Part shown: positions 1 through 5,973 of the stretch, piece after piece
Numbering within the stretch: position 1 is the stretch's first letter
How the letters are laid out: each line of letters opens with the position of its first letter
Assembly: GCA_012512295.1 (NCBI GenBank)
Contig: JAAZDI010000276.1
Location: 1 to 7,334, forward strand
Direction of reading: 5' to 3'
Source: Syntrophomonadaceae bacterium
Lineage (GTDB): Bacteria > Bacillota > Ch66 > Ch109
Length of the DNA stretch: 7,334 bases
Made by a program: the position numbers and the translations under genes
Notes under the pieces: model-generated
Seen by the model: the letters and a program-made list of their open reading frames with translations, nothing else
Database searches by the model: none
Told to the model about the DNA's origin: nothing

Positions 1-14
1 CTGTATTACTATCC

Positions 15-41
15 GTGGTTATGCCTAGCGGACATGAGCAG
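15..41 (+). repeat. Short hairpin element, copy A
   Basis: Matches the element at 5909-5935 at 19 of 27 positions. The hairpin is preserved in imperfect form: TGCC (22-25), TAGC, then GGACA (30-34), where the second arm has one inserted base compared with copy B. It lies just beyond the secF terminator near the window edge. Nothing else was recognised in bases 1-43. The strand is the orientation of comparison only. Confidence 0.4.
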
Positions 42-43
42 TG

Positions 44-77
44 AAATAAAAAAGACACCCCATATTAATAGGATGTC
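44..77 (-). terminator. Intrinsic terminator of the secDF unit
   Basis: On the minus strand the RNA forms a 10-bp stem from bases 77-68 and 63-54 with a 4-base loop (67-64), core GACAUCC/GGGUGUC, followed by UUUUUUAUUU (53-44). Two of the ten pairs are G-U on this strand and become C-A mismatches on the plus strand, so the terminator is directional. It lies 70 bp after the secF stop codon, and no gene is seen between. Confidence 0.85.
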
Positions 78-146
78 CTAATCTAACTAATTTTTACCTT
101 AATCTCCTTAGCCAGGATCGGGTTTTATGAAATTTAGTTTCACTGC

Positions 147-1163
147 TTAACGAGCATTCGGTGCCAGTTTTCTCCCTTTATTCCTATTCATTTCCGTAAG
201 ATCAAGCCACAATGGACTGGCAATACAAATCGAAGAATACACACCAACGGTTACCCCAATCAAGAGGGCCAAGGCAAAAATTTGAATTGTCGAGCCACCA
301 AACACCAGCAAGGCGACCAGGCAGAAGATAACAGTTAAAGCGGTGTTAATCGACCGGGTCAGGGTTTGGCTCACACTGCGGTTAACCAGCTCAACCAGCC
401 CCCAGCGCGGGTAATTTTTACGGTTTTCTCGAATCCGGTCAAAAATGACGATCGTATCATTAATCGAATAACCCAAAACAGTCAGTATGGCAGCCACAAA
501 AGCACCAGCAACCTCAATTTGAAACAAAGAGAATACACCGAGCACAACCAAGGCATCATGTAGTAAAGCCAGGACCGCTGCTAAGCCAAACCTGAATTCG
601 AACCGCAGCGTAATATAAAGTAACATTAGTACAGCTGCAATGCCCAGAGCATATAAGGCATTACGGGCTAGCTCCTCCCCAATCAAGGCCCCTACATTCT
701 CATGCCGCAAGACTTCCACGTTCCCCAGTTGTGTTTGTAAAGTGCCAACGAGTTCCGTCATTCTTTCCTGCGACAGTTCCTCGGTCCGGATTAGGAATTC
801 CTGGGGCCCGGATGACTGAATCCCCGGTGCTTTTTCCAAGCCAAAACTTTCAACAGCGTTCCGCACCTGACCAGTATCGACCGTTTCACTGGGAACTCGA
901 ATATGCAACATCGAACCACCAGTAAAGTCAATCCCCAGATTTAGCCCTTGAACCGCCAGGGATATCAAGCCTGGAATAATGAGAATTAAGGAAATAAGAT
1001 ACCAAATCTTCCGCCTTCCCGCAAAATCGATCACCCGGGGTGATTTCGAAGTTGCTTGTTCAACTCCCGCCTCTATTCGATCAGAGCCGTGAGGAGCAAA
1101 CTGTTCGGCTGATTTTGCCGGGCCTTTTTGACCTTTCCCTTTGTTGCGTCCTGTCTGCTTCAT
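147..1163 (-). CDS. secF: Protein translocase subunit SecF
   Basis: Membrane partner of SecD in proton-driven protein export. The 338 residues are longer than the roughly 290-310 I expect, because of a hydrophilic N-terminal extension of about 50 residues before TM1 (about 53-71). Conserved blocks: LNLGIDFTGGSMLHIRV (74-90), the small P4 domain (about 85-165), LHDALVVLGVFSLFQIEVAG (201-220) with D203, and AAILTVLGYSINDTIVIFDR (224-243) with D236, then RSVSQTLTRSINT (262-274) and the last two helices ending near 320. Both cytosolic ends are basic and share a short motif, RNKGK (6-10) and RNKGR (327-331). The start is supported by a strong ribosome binding site. It is the last gene of the unit, 12 bp after secD and followed by an intrinsic terminator. 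Confidence 0.96.
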   Translation of the reverse strand: MKQTGRNKGKGQKGPAKSAEQFAPHGSDRIEAGVEQATSKSPRVIDFAGRRKIWYLISLILIIPGLISLAVQGLNLGIDFTGGSMLHIRVPSETVDTGQVRNAVESFGLEKAPGIQSSGPQEFLIRTEELSQERMTELVGTLQTQLGNVEVLRHENVGALIGEELARNALYALGIAAVLMLLYITLRFEFRFGLAAVLALLHDALVVLGVFSLFQIEVAGAFVAAILTVLGYSINDTIVIFDRIRENRKNYPRWGLVELVNRSVSQTLTRSINTALTVIFCLVALLVFGGSTIQIFALALLIGVTVGVYSSICIASPLWLDLTEMNRNKGRKLAPNAR

Positions 1164-1167
1164 CTAA

Positions 1168-1177
1168 CTCCCCTCCT
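1168..1177 (-). promoter_or_regulatory. Strong secF ribosome binding site overlapping the secD stop
   Basis: AGGAGGGGAG (1177-1168) holds a perfect AGGAGG, 8 nt before the ATG at 1163; its first bases belong to the secD TAG stop (1178-1176). This supports the upstream ATG and therefore the long N-terminal extension of SecF, and indicates coupled secD-secF translation. Confidence 0.85.
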
Positions 1178-2393
1178 AAGCTCCATAAAGTTTGGGATTG
1201 GTAATCAGTTGAGACCGGGCGGTTGAACGGAGCATAAACCGGGTAAAGGTGATCGCCGTGAACATACTGCACAATATCCCAATGCTCAAAGTCAAGGCAA
1301 ACCCTTTGATCGAACCGCTGCCAAAGTAGTAGAGTACGCCAGCTCCAATCAGCGTTGTCAGATTGGAGTCAAAAATCGTCCAGAAAGCCCGAGTGAAGCC
1401 AGCATCAATCCCGGCCATCAGGGTTTTGCCAGCCCGCAACTCTTCCTTGATTCGCTCGTAGATAAGGATATTGGCATCAACCGCCATCCCAATGGACAAA
1501 ATGAACCCGGCAATCCCCGGCAGGGTCAGTGTCGCCTGGAAGATAGCCAAGATTCCCAGCACCAATAAAGAATACAGAACCAGAGAAAAATCAGCAATAA
1601 AACCAGGCAATCGATAGAAGCCAATCATAAAGACCAAAATCGCCGCAATCCCGATTAAACCAGCTTTATAACTCTTTTGCAGGGATTCTTCACCCAGAAC
1701 TGGACCAACGGTCCGTTTTTCCACCATCTCCAGCTTTACCGGCAAGGCCCCGGAACGAAGTAAGATTGCGTCGTTTTCCGCTTCTTCCAAGCTTTGATAG
1801 CCGCCTCTGATGACTGCTTCCCCGTTAGGGATCGGTTCATCGACCACTGGATTGGTTAATAGATTCCCGTCTAGATAAATGGCAATCTGCCGGCCAACAT
1901 TTTCTGTGGTGATCTGTTTAAAGGCTTCGGCCCCTTGAGGATTAAAGGTTAAATGCACCTCAGGGGTTCCGTTCGGGTTAAGCCCGGCCCGGGCGTCCTT
2001 GAGTTCATTTCCCAGCAGCACCGTCTCGCCCTCTGGGTTTTTAAACTCCAGCATCGCGGTCTTGCCGATCAGCTCAACCGCTTCCTCCGGGTCCTGTACC
2101 CCGGCTAACTCAACGATTATTCGATTATTCCCTTCCAGCTGAATAATCGGTTCTTTCAGCCCTAACTGGTCAACCCGATTCCGGATTACCCCAACCGCTC
2201 CTTTGAGTGCTTCCGGCGTCGCCGGTGCCTCAGGGGTGTCAACTCCTTGCAGGACAACATGAATCCCGCCCTGTAAGTCGAGACCTAGATTAATGTTTTG
2301 TTTGATGGGGTTGACCCCCGCTACTGCAGCAGCAATAACAACGAGGATAGTTGCTATTACTAGAAAGATATGGACACTACTGTCCCTGTGCAT
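1176..2393 (-). CDS. secD: Protein translocase subunit SecD
   Basis: SecD with SecF uses the proton-motive force to pull exported proteins out of the SecYEG channel. The 405 residues are full length for the short Gram-positive form. TM1 spans about 8-27; NLGLDLQGGIHVVLQG (35-50) is the first conserved block; the extracellular P1 domain covers about 50-240; TM2 is near 244-260; the C-terminal bundle contains GIAGFILSIGMAVDANIL (293-310), where D306 matches the essential proton-path aspartate (D519 in E. coli SecD, from memory), then IYERIKEELRAGKT and two more helices. The P1 head appears compact compared with E. coli SecD. The ATG at 2393 has a G-rich, non-canonical ribosome binding site (AAAGGGGG at 2408-2401). 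Its TAG stop lies within the secF ribosome binding site. It has its own promoter. Confidence 0.96.
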   Translation of the reverse strand: MHRDSSVHIFLVIATILVVIAAAVAGVNPIKQNINLGLDLQGGIHVVLQGVDTPEAPATPEALKGAVGVIRNRVDQLGLKEPIIQLEGNNRIIVELAGVQDPEEAVELIGKTAMLEFKNPEGETVLLGNELKDARAGLNPNGTPEVHLTFNPQGAEAFKQITTENVGRQIAIYLDGNLLTNPVVDEPIPNGEAVIRGGYQSLEEAENDAILLRSGALPVKLEMVEKRTVGPVLGEESLQKSYKAGLIGIAAILVFMIGFYRLPGFIADFSLVLYSLLVLGILAIFQATLTLPGIAGFILSIGMAVDANILIYERIKEELRAGKTLMAGIDAGFTRAFWTIFDSNLTTLIGAGVLYYFGSGSIKGFALTLSIGILCSMFTAITFTRFMLRSTARSQLITNPKLYGA

Positions 2394-2406
2394 CCCCTTT
2401 CCCCCT

Positions 2407-2434
2407 TTAACTCCTTCTTAACTACGTCTTAACT
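2407..2434 (+). promoter_or_regulatory. Three TTAACT repeats at 11-bp spacing in the secD leader
   Basis: TTAACT occurs at 2407-2412, 2418-2423 and 2429-2434, each start exactly 11 bp after the last. The second and third share the longer TCTTAACT. One-turn direct repeats with 5-bp gaps are the usual architecture for OmpR/PhoB-family response regulators; the Bacillus PhoP box is TTAACA-like with similar spacing. The array lies about 40-70 nt downstream of the predicted secD start site, where a bound protein would act as a roadblock. On the RNA it reads AGUUAA three times and might instead be an RNA element. Function is inferred only. Confidence 0.5.
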
Positions 2435-2481
2435 TAATAAGGTTAGAAACTATCTCCCCAAATTGATAAACAGACAGGTTG

Positions 2482-2511
2482 ATTATAAACCTCACTGTTG
2501 AAAGGTGTCAA
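2482..2511 (-). promoter_or_regulatory. Consensus sigma-A promoter for secDF
   Basis: On the minus strand TTGACA (2511-2506) and TATAAT (2487-2482) are both perfect matches to the vegetative consensus, separated by 18 bp. The predicted start is near 2475, giving a leader of about 80 nt to the secD ATG. It lies entirely in the gap after the HD gene, so secDF can be expressed independently of queA-tgt-yajC. Two inverted repeats overlap it: GTTGA-N6-TCAAC (2497-2512) over the -35, and AGGTT-N7-AACCT (2476-2492) centred on the -10. Confidence 0.8.
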
Positions 2512-2513
2512 CG

Positions 2514-2529
2514 AAAAACAGCCGCTGTC
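2514..2529 (-). terminator. Weak hairpin plus T-run after the HD gene
   Basis: On the minus strand ACAG, loop CGG, CTGT (2528-2518), extended by one G-U pair, is followed by TTTT. The stem is only 4-5 bp, so this would be an inefficient terminator or attenuator. Its position, just after the HD stop codon and just before the secD -35, makes a transcription-unit boundary plausible. Confidence 0.25.
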
Positions 2530-2539
2530 GGATTTTGGA

Positions 2540-3211
2540 CTATAGTAACCGGGCATCATTAATCAGCAGACGAAATTGAGTTTTCAGAAAACTAGCCGCT
2601 CGACGGCAGAGGACCATCCGGGTGAGAAAGATTTCAAAATACTCCATGACCGGGCAAATACTAATGTCAATTTTTAGTTCCATCGTGATTGTCTTTTCCT
2701 GTCCATCAACCCGCAAATCCGAATCCTCCACGGCATAGTTAACCCGGTCGTGAATATCGAAAGTAGCGATATCTTGATTTCTGACCCGACTGCGGTGGAC
2801 ATCCGACTTATCCGCCAAAATCAACGCCGCGGCAATCGCGTTAACTGGAACACCACCACTACCCTCATCGTGGTTGCCGATTGCCGCTAAGATGACGGAA
2901 ATCTCTTCTAGCGGCATCCCGTGCCTAGTTAGGATATGATAAGCTAACAAGGCCCCGGACTGACTATGGCCCACTCGATTGACCACATTACCGATGTCAT
3001 GCATATAAGCAGCGATAGCAGCTAGTTCCACCTCTCGTTCCGAAAACTCCAGCGATTGCATAATCCGCTGTATCCGACTAGTTACTACTCCCAGGTGGCG
3101 ATACCCATGTTCGGTATAACCCATCTCTCCCAAGTACTGGTTCCCTAACCGAATGAAAGTATCAACCATTCGATCCTGTTTAAGGTCTTCTAAGGTCAAC
3201 TTCTTCTCCAT
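2540..3211 (-). CDS. HD-domain metal-dependent phosphohydrolase, substrate unknown
   Basis: Predicted soluble HD-superfamily hydrolase of 223 residues; no signal peptide or membrane helix is visible. The H...HD...D signature is complete: H39 in HGYRH (35-39), H71-D72 in YMHDIGN (69-75) and D134 in LADKSD (132-137). Extra conserved-looking histidines, H82 in GHSQSG and H114 in NHDEGSGG, suggest possible binding of more than one metal. SDVHRSRVR (136-144) could contact a phosphate. Residues 145-223 match no domain I recognise. The ATG at 3211 is preceded by GGGAGG at 3229-3224, 12 nt away, so initiation may be modest; M15 is an alternative start. It sits 68 bp after yajC and 146 bp before secD. 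From memory, related HD proteins occupy this position in other Clostridia. The substrate (nucleotide, cyclic dinucleotide or ppGpp) cannot be inferred. Confidence 0.85.
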   Translation of the reverse strand: MEKKLTLEDLKQDRMVDTFIRLGNQYLGEMGYTEHGYRHLGVVTSRIQRIMQSLEFSEREVELAAIAAYMHDIGNVVNRVGHSQSGALLAYHILTRHGMPLEEISVILAAIGNHDEGSGGVPVNAIAAALILADKSDVHRSRVRNQDIATFDIHDRVNYAVEDSDLRVDGQEKTITMELKIDISICPVMEYFEIFLTRMVLCRRAASFLKTQFRLLINDARLL

Positions 3212-3279
3212 TCCCTCAAACTTCCTCCCTGAAACGTGCTCTAATCAGCATCAAACCCTTATAATTGTCCGGATCTGGT

Positions 3280-3591
3280 CTACTTAGCTTCCGTCTCGTC
3301 CTCTGGTTCTGCTTCTTCCTCAGTATCTTCTTCATTTTTAACAAAGGCAATCGCGTTTTTTAACACCTCAATCGCAACCCCATCAGCAATTTCCAAAACC
3401 ACGGTTTCCTCTCGAATCTCATCTATGTAGCCATATATTCCGCCAATAGTCACCACCCGGTCGTTTACCGCCAAGTTGTCCAACATGCGGCGCCGTTCTT
3501 TCTCTTTTTTTCGCTGGGGAGCAATCATCAAAAACCACATCAGCGCCAAAAAACCAACTAAATATAAAAGAAACGTATTATCCACTTCCAT
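3280..3591 (-). CDS. yajC: Sec translocon accessory subunit YajC
   Basis: YajC is a small single-span membrane protein that associates with SecD and SecF at the SecYEG channel. The 103 residues are the usual length. One hydrophobic helix (about residues 6-24) is followed by the typical APQRKKEKERRRML basic stretch (24-37), marking the cytosolic side, then the compact domain with NDRVVTIGGIYGYI (43-56). The tail from residue 86 is strongly acidic, mostly Glu and Asp, ending EDETEAK. The start overlaps the tgt stop by one base, so the gene is co-transcribed with tgt and probably translationally coupled. The tgt-yajC-secD-secF order is conserved across many bacteria; here the HD gene interrupts it. 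Confidence 0.95.
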   Translation of the reverse strand: MEVDNTFLLYLVGFLALMWFLMIAPQRKKEKERRRMLDNLAVNDRVVTIGGIYGYIDEIREETVVLEIADGVAIEVLKNAIAFVKNEEDTEEEAEPEDETEAK

Positions 3592-4724
3592 TAAGCCTCC
3601 TTTTTAGTTTTTGTGTCCATTGAATACTGCTCCCAAAAATTCTTGCGAAAAGCTGGGAACCGATTCTCATTTAACGCATCCCGCATCTGCTGCATTAGAT
3701 TGAGCAAATAAAAAAGATTATGGGTGGTCATTAACCTTAAAGCCAATACCTCGTTGGCCTTGAGTAAATGCCGGATATAGGCCCGGGTATAGTTTTGACA
3801 GGTATAACAACTGCACTCAGGATCAATCGGCTGAAAATCCCGAGCGTAAATAGCATTCCGAATAACCAGTTTGCCTCTTGAGGTCATGGCGGTACCATTC
3901 CGGGCAATTCGCGTCGGCAGGACGCAATCAAACATATCAATCCCTCGACTCACTCCCTCCACCAGACAGTCAGGAGAACCGACTCCCATCAAGTAACGCG
4001 GCCGGTGTTGGGGTAACAGAGGAACCGTACACTCCAGCATTTCATACATCAACGGCTTGGGTTCGCCGACACTGAGACCGCCAATCCCGTAGCCGGGAAA
4101 ATCCAATTCAACCAGTTCGTGGGCACTCTGCTCTCTCAGCTTTGGAAAAACACCACCCTGCACAATGCCGAAGAGAGCTTGATCCGACCGGGTATGCACA
4201 GCTTGACAGCGACGAGCCCAACGCGTGGTCCGCTCCAAGGAGGCTTTGGCATACTCGTAGGAACAAGGATACGGAGTGCATTCGTCAAAGGCCATAATGA
4301 TGTCAGCCCCTAAGGACATTTGAATCTGAATTGACTTCTCAGGACTTAAGAAATGGGTGGAACCATCCAGGTGAGATCGGAAGGTTACCCCTTCCTCTTC
4401 AATTTTGCGCAGTTCTCCCAGGCTAAAGACCTGAAATCCCCCACTATCGGTTAAGATTATACCTGGCCAGTTCATGAACCGATGCAGTCCCCCGGCTTCT
4501 TGAATAATGTCTGCTCCTGGCCGCAAATACAGATGATAGGTGTTGCTTAGAATTATCCTGGCCCCTAGTCCGGCTACCTCATCAGGAGTCATCGTCTTGA
4601 CCGTAGCTTGGGTTCCGACTGGCATAAAGACCGGAGTATCGGCCACTCCATGCGGGGTAGTTAAACGGCCCAAGCGGGCACCAGTTTGCGGACACTCTTT
4701 TATTACTTCAAAGCGAAAGTTCAT
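3591..4724 (-). CDS. tgt: tRNA-guanine transglycosylase (queuine/preQ1 type)
   Basis: Bacterial Tgt replaces guanine 34 with preQ1 in GUN-anticodon tRNAs (Asp, Asn, His, Tyr), the step before QueA. The 377 residues are full length. Key elements: TDSGGFQVFSL (92-102) with active-site D93; FDECTPYP (146-153); GIVQGGVF (186-193); GGLSVGEP (215-222); LMGVGSPDCLVEGV (245-258); GIDMFDCVLPTRIARNGT (261-278), where D266 corresponds to the catalytic nucleophile; and a complete zinc site C304, C306, C309, H335. Spacing from D266 to C304 and from C304 to H335 matches the Zymomonas enzyme as I recall it. The ATG at 4724 has a GGGAG-type ribosome binding site about 5 nt upstream. Its stop codon overlaps the yajC start by one base. 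No defects seen. Confidence 0.97.
   Translation of the reverse strand: MNFRFEVIKECPQTGARLGRLTTPHGVADTPVFMPVGTQATVKTMTPDEVAGLGARIILSNTYHLYLRPGADIIQEAGGLHRFMNWPGIILTDSGGFQVFSLGELRKIEEEGVTFRSHLDGSTHFLSPEKSIQIQMSLGADIIMAFDECTPYPCSYEYAKASLERTTRWARRCQAVHTRSDQALFGIVQGGVFPKLREQSAHELVELDFPGYGIGGLSVGEPKPLMYEMLECTVPLLPQHRPRYLMGVGSPDCLVEGVSRGIDMFDCVLPTRIARNGTAMTSRGKLVIRNAIYARDFQPIDPECSCYTCQNYTRAYIRHLLKANEVLALRLMTTHNLFYLLNLMQQMRDALNENRFPAFRKNFWEQYSMDTKTKKEA
3597..3603 (-). promoter_or_regulatory. yajC ribosome binding site inside the 3' end of tgt
   Basis: AAGGAGG (3603-3597) lies in the last codons of tgt, 5 nt before the yajC ATG. With the TAATG stop/start overlap at 3593-3589 it fixes the yajC start and predicts translational coupling of yajC to tgt. 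Confidence 0.85.
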
Positions 4725-4741
4725 GTCGTCTCCCTGCTTAG

Positions 4742-4768
4742 CTTATAACATACTTCACAATTATAACA
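4742..4768 (-). promoter_or_regulatory. Tandem extended -10 promoter candidates ahead of tgt
   Basis: On the minus strand TGTTATAAT (4768-4760) is a perfect extended -10 (TG, one base, TATAAT). A second copy, TGTTATAAG (4750-4742), follows exactly 18 bp later; both lie inside the repeat TATGTTATAA (4770-4761 and 4752-4743). The first predicts a start near 4753 and a leader of about 29 nt. The second would start near 4735, right at the tgt ribosome binding site. No good -35 exists for the first copy (AGCGGA at 17 bp), but extended -10 promoters can work without one. This would uncouple tgt-yajC from queA. Confidence 0.5.
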
Positions 4769-4800
4769 TATTTCCACGAGCTTCCGCTTAATAATTAGCA

Positions 4801-5865
4801 TTATATAATGAGCATCGCGTCGCCATAGCTAAAAAAGCGATACTTCTGGGCCACTGCCTCCTGATAAGCCCGCAGAATTAAATCGCGGCCGGCCAGAGCG
4901 GACACCAGCATGAGCAGGGTGGAACGGGGTAGATGAAAATTGGTGATTAAACCGTCCACCGCCTTAAAGCGATATCCCGGATAGATGAAGATATCAGTCC
5001 ATCCCTCGCCAGGCCATACTCTTCCTTGTTTATCCGCCACTGTTTCCAGAACCCGAGCCGCGGTTGTTCCTACCGCAATAGCCCTTCCTCCCTCGGCGCG
5101 GCTTCGATTGATCGTTTCCGCAGCTTGACTTGAGATCCGATAGTACTCGGAATGCATCTGGTGCTGTTCCACCCGATCGACTTTGACTGGGCGAAACGTC
5201 CCCAGACCAATATGTAATACCACCGGCACAATGCTTACTCCCTTTTCGCCCAGCTGCCTCAGTAGGGCTGGCGTAAAATGCAGGCCGGCGGTTGGGGCGG
5301 CTACGGAACCTTTTTCCCGAGCATAAACCGTCTGGTATCGTTCTCGGTCTTCTTTTCGCGGAGCTCGGTTAATATAAGGCGGAAGCGGGGTTTGTCCTAG
5401 TATCTCCAGGATGTCTTCAAACTTCCGCGGTATATCAACCTCAGAACCCCCAGGAAGTTCAAATTGAATGACCCGACTCCCATTCTCAGTCACCCTGAGA
5501 ACAGTTCCCTCTAATTGTAATTGCTTTGACCCAAATACTAGCCGAGATCCAGTTTTAGCCTTGCGTCCTGGTTTGACCAGTGCTTCCCAGACTAACGGTT
5601 GCTTCGAGGGTTGAAGTAAGAACACTTCAACTGGGGAACCAGTATCATAACGATACCCCATTAAACGGGCTGGAATTACTCGGGTTTCATTTAATACTAA
5701 AACGTCGCCGGGCTGAACATAATCGACTAAATGGCAAAAAACCCGGTGTTCCAAGAAAGAGGAAGCCCGGTGAACCACCAGCAACCGAGATTGGTCTCGT
5801 TGCTCACCAGGCTCCTGGGCAATTAGTTCTTCGGGCAGGTGATAATCAAATTCAGAAACCAGCAT
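4801..5865 (-). CDS. queA: S-adenosylmethionine:tRNA ribosyltransferase-isomerase
   Basis: QueA transfers and isomerises the ribosyl group of S-adenosylmethionine onto preQ1 at the tRNA wobble position, giving epoxyqueuosine, the penultimate step of queuosine synthesis, in the cytoplasm. The 354 residues are full length for the family. Conserved blocks run from end to end: FDYHLPEELIAQEP (6-19), RLLVVHR (27-33), GDVLVLNETRVIPARL (53-68), GSVAAPTAGLHFT (186-198), HIGLGTFRPV (218-227), HSEYY (238-242), GTTAARVLE (266-274), TDIFIYPGYRFKAVDGLITN (290-309), FHLPRSTLLMLVSALAG (310-326) and the C-terminal FFSYGDAMLI. The ATG at 5865 is preceded by AGGAGA (5879-5874) with 8 nt spacing. The next gene is tgt, the preceding enzyme of the pathway, 76 bp downstream. 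No truncation or missing motif was seen. Confidence 0.97.
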   Translation of the reverse strand: MLVSEFDYHLPEELIAQEPGEQRDQSRLLVVHRASSFLEHRVFCHLVDYVQPGDVLVLNETRVIPARLMGYRYDTGSPVEVFLLQPSKQPLVWEALVKPGRKAKTGSRLVFGSKQLQLEGTVLRVTENGSRVIQFELPGGSEVDIPRKFEDILEILGQTPLPPYINRAPRKEDRERYQTVYAREKGSVAAPTAGLHFTPALLRQLGEKGVSIVPVVLHIGLGTFRPVKVDRVEQHQMHSEYYRISSQAAETINRSRAEGGRAIAVGTTAARVLETVADKQGRVWPGEGWTDIFIYPGYRFKAVDGLITNFHLPRSTLLMLVSALAGRDLILRAYQEAVAQKYRFFSYGDAMLII

Positions 5866-5889
5866 CCATTATTTCTCCTGTGTTCATCT

Positions 5890-5919
5890 ATTATAGCTAT
5901 TTACATCAGTGGTTGTGCC
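5890..5919 (-). promoter_or_regulatory. Probable queA promoter (-10 TATAAT)
   Basis: On the minus strand a perfect -10 hexamer TATAAT reads from 5895 to 5890, about 25 bp ahead of the queA start codon. This predicts a start near 5883 and a leader of roughly 17 nt that still includes the AGGAGA ribosome binding site. The -35 is poor: the best candidate, GGCACA at 5919-5914 (18-bp spacer), shares only its last three bases with TTGACA. There is no extended -10 TG. The candidate -35 overlaps the hairpin element at 5909-5935. Confidence 0.45.
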
Positions 5920-5935
5920 CTTCAGGCATGGGCGG
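5909..5935 (+). repeat. Short hairpin element, copy B
   Basis: This 27-bp segment contains a perfect small hairpin, TGCC (5916-5919), loop CTTCA, GGCA (5925-5928). It matches 15-41 at 19 of 27 ungapped positions, sharing GTGGTT.TGCC at the left and CATG.GC at the right, and a gapped resemblance continues into the A-rich flank (AGTAGAATTAAA here, AGTGAAATAAA there). It lies just upstream of the queA -10. It may be a dispersed REP-like palindromic element or a remnant transposon end. The strand given is only the orientation in which the copies were compared. Confidence 0.45.
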
Positions 5936-5943
5936 TTAGTAGA

Positions 5944-5973
5944 ATTAAACGTCAGTCGCTGACCTCCGTTAAT
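5944..5973 (-). terminator. Nested inverted repeat, possible weak terminator of the SpoIID-like gene
   Basis: The inner arms GTCAG (5951-5955) and CTGAC (5959-5963) are perfect with a 3-base loop. The outer arms ATTAAACG (5944-5951) and CGTTAAT (5967-5973) pair with a one-base bulge and share base 5951 with the inner hairpin, so the two are alternative or partly overlapping folds. On the minus strand the inner hairpin is followed by GTTTAATT, a poor U-tract. It lies about 50 bp after the SpoIID-like stop codon. The structure is real in sequence; terminator function is uncertain. Confidence 0.3.

Noticed and set aside
78..146. AAGGAG-like ribosome binding sequence after secF on the minus strand
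   Set aside because: No ATG, GTG or TTG at suitable spacing, and the frame closes quickly before the terminator.
366..925. Plus-strand frames of about 65 codons antisense to secF
   Set aside because: The minus-strand frame encodes an unmistakable SecF; the antisense peptides show no family features.
2394..2475. Arrest-peptide upstream ORF regulating secDF, as known for some secDF genes in other phyla
   Set aside because: The predicted leader is about 80 nt and contains no ATG; the only TTG-initiated frame I saw stops after a few codons.
3216..3251. Eleven-codon minus-strand ORF (ATG at 3251, TGA at 3216) between yajC and the HD gene, with an AAGGG just upstream
   Set aside because: Too short to distinguish from chance; it may couple translation of yajC and the HD gene, but nothing in the peptide supports function.
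3252..3279. TATAAG-like -10 between yajC and the HD gene
   Set aside because: No acceptable -35 and no extended TG; the gap is short and co-transcription with yajC is simpler.
4800..4809. Perfect palindrome ATTATATAAT at the queA stop codon
   Set aside because: AT-only palindromes of this size are common; no arms beyond it and no T-run to make a terminator.
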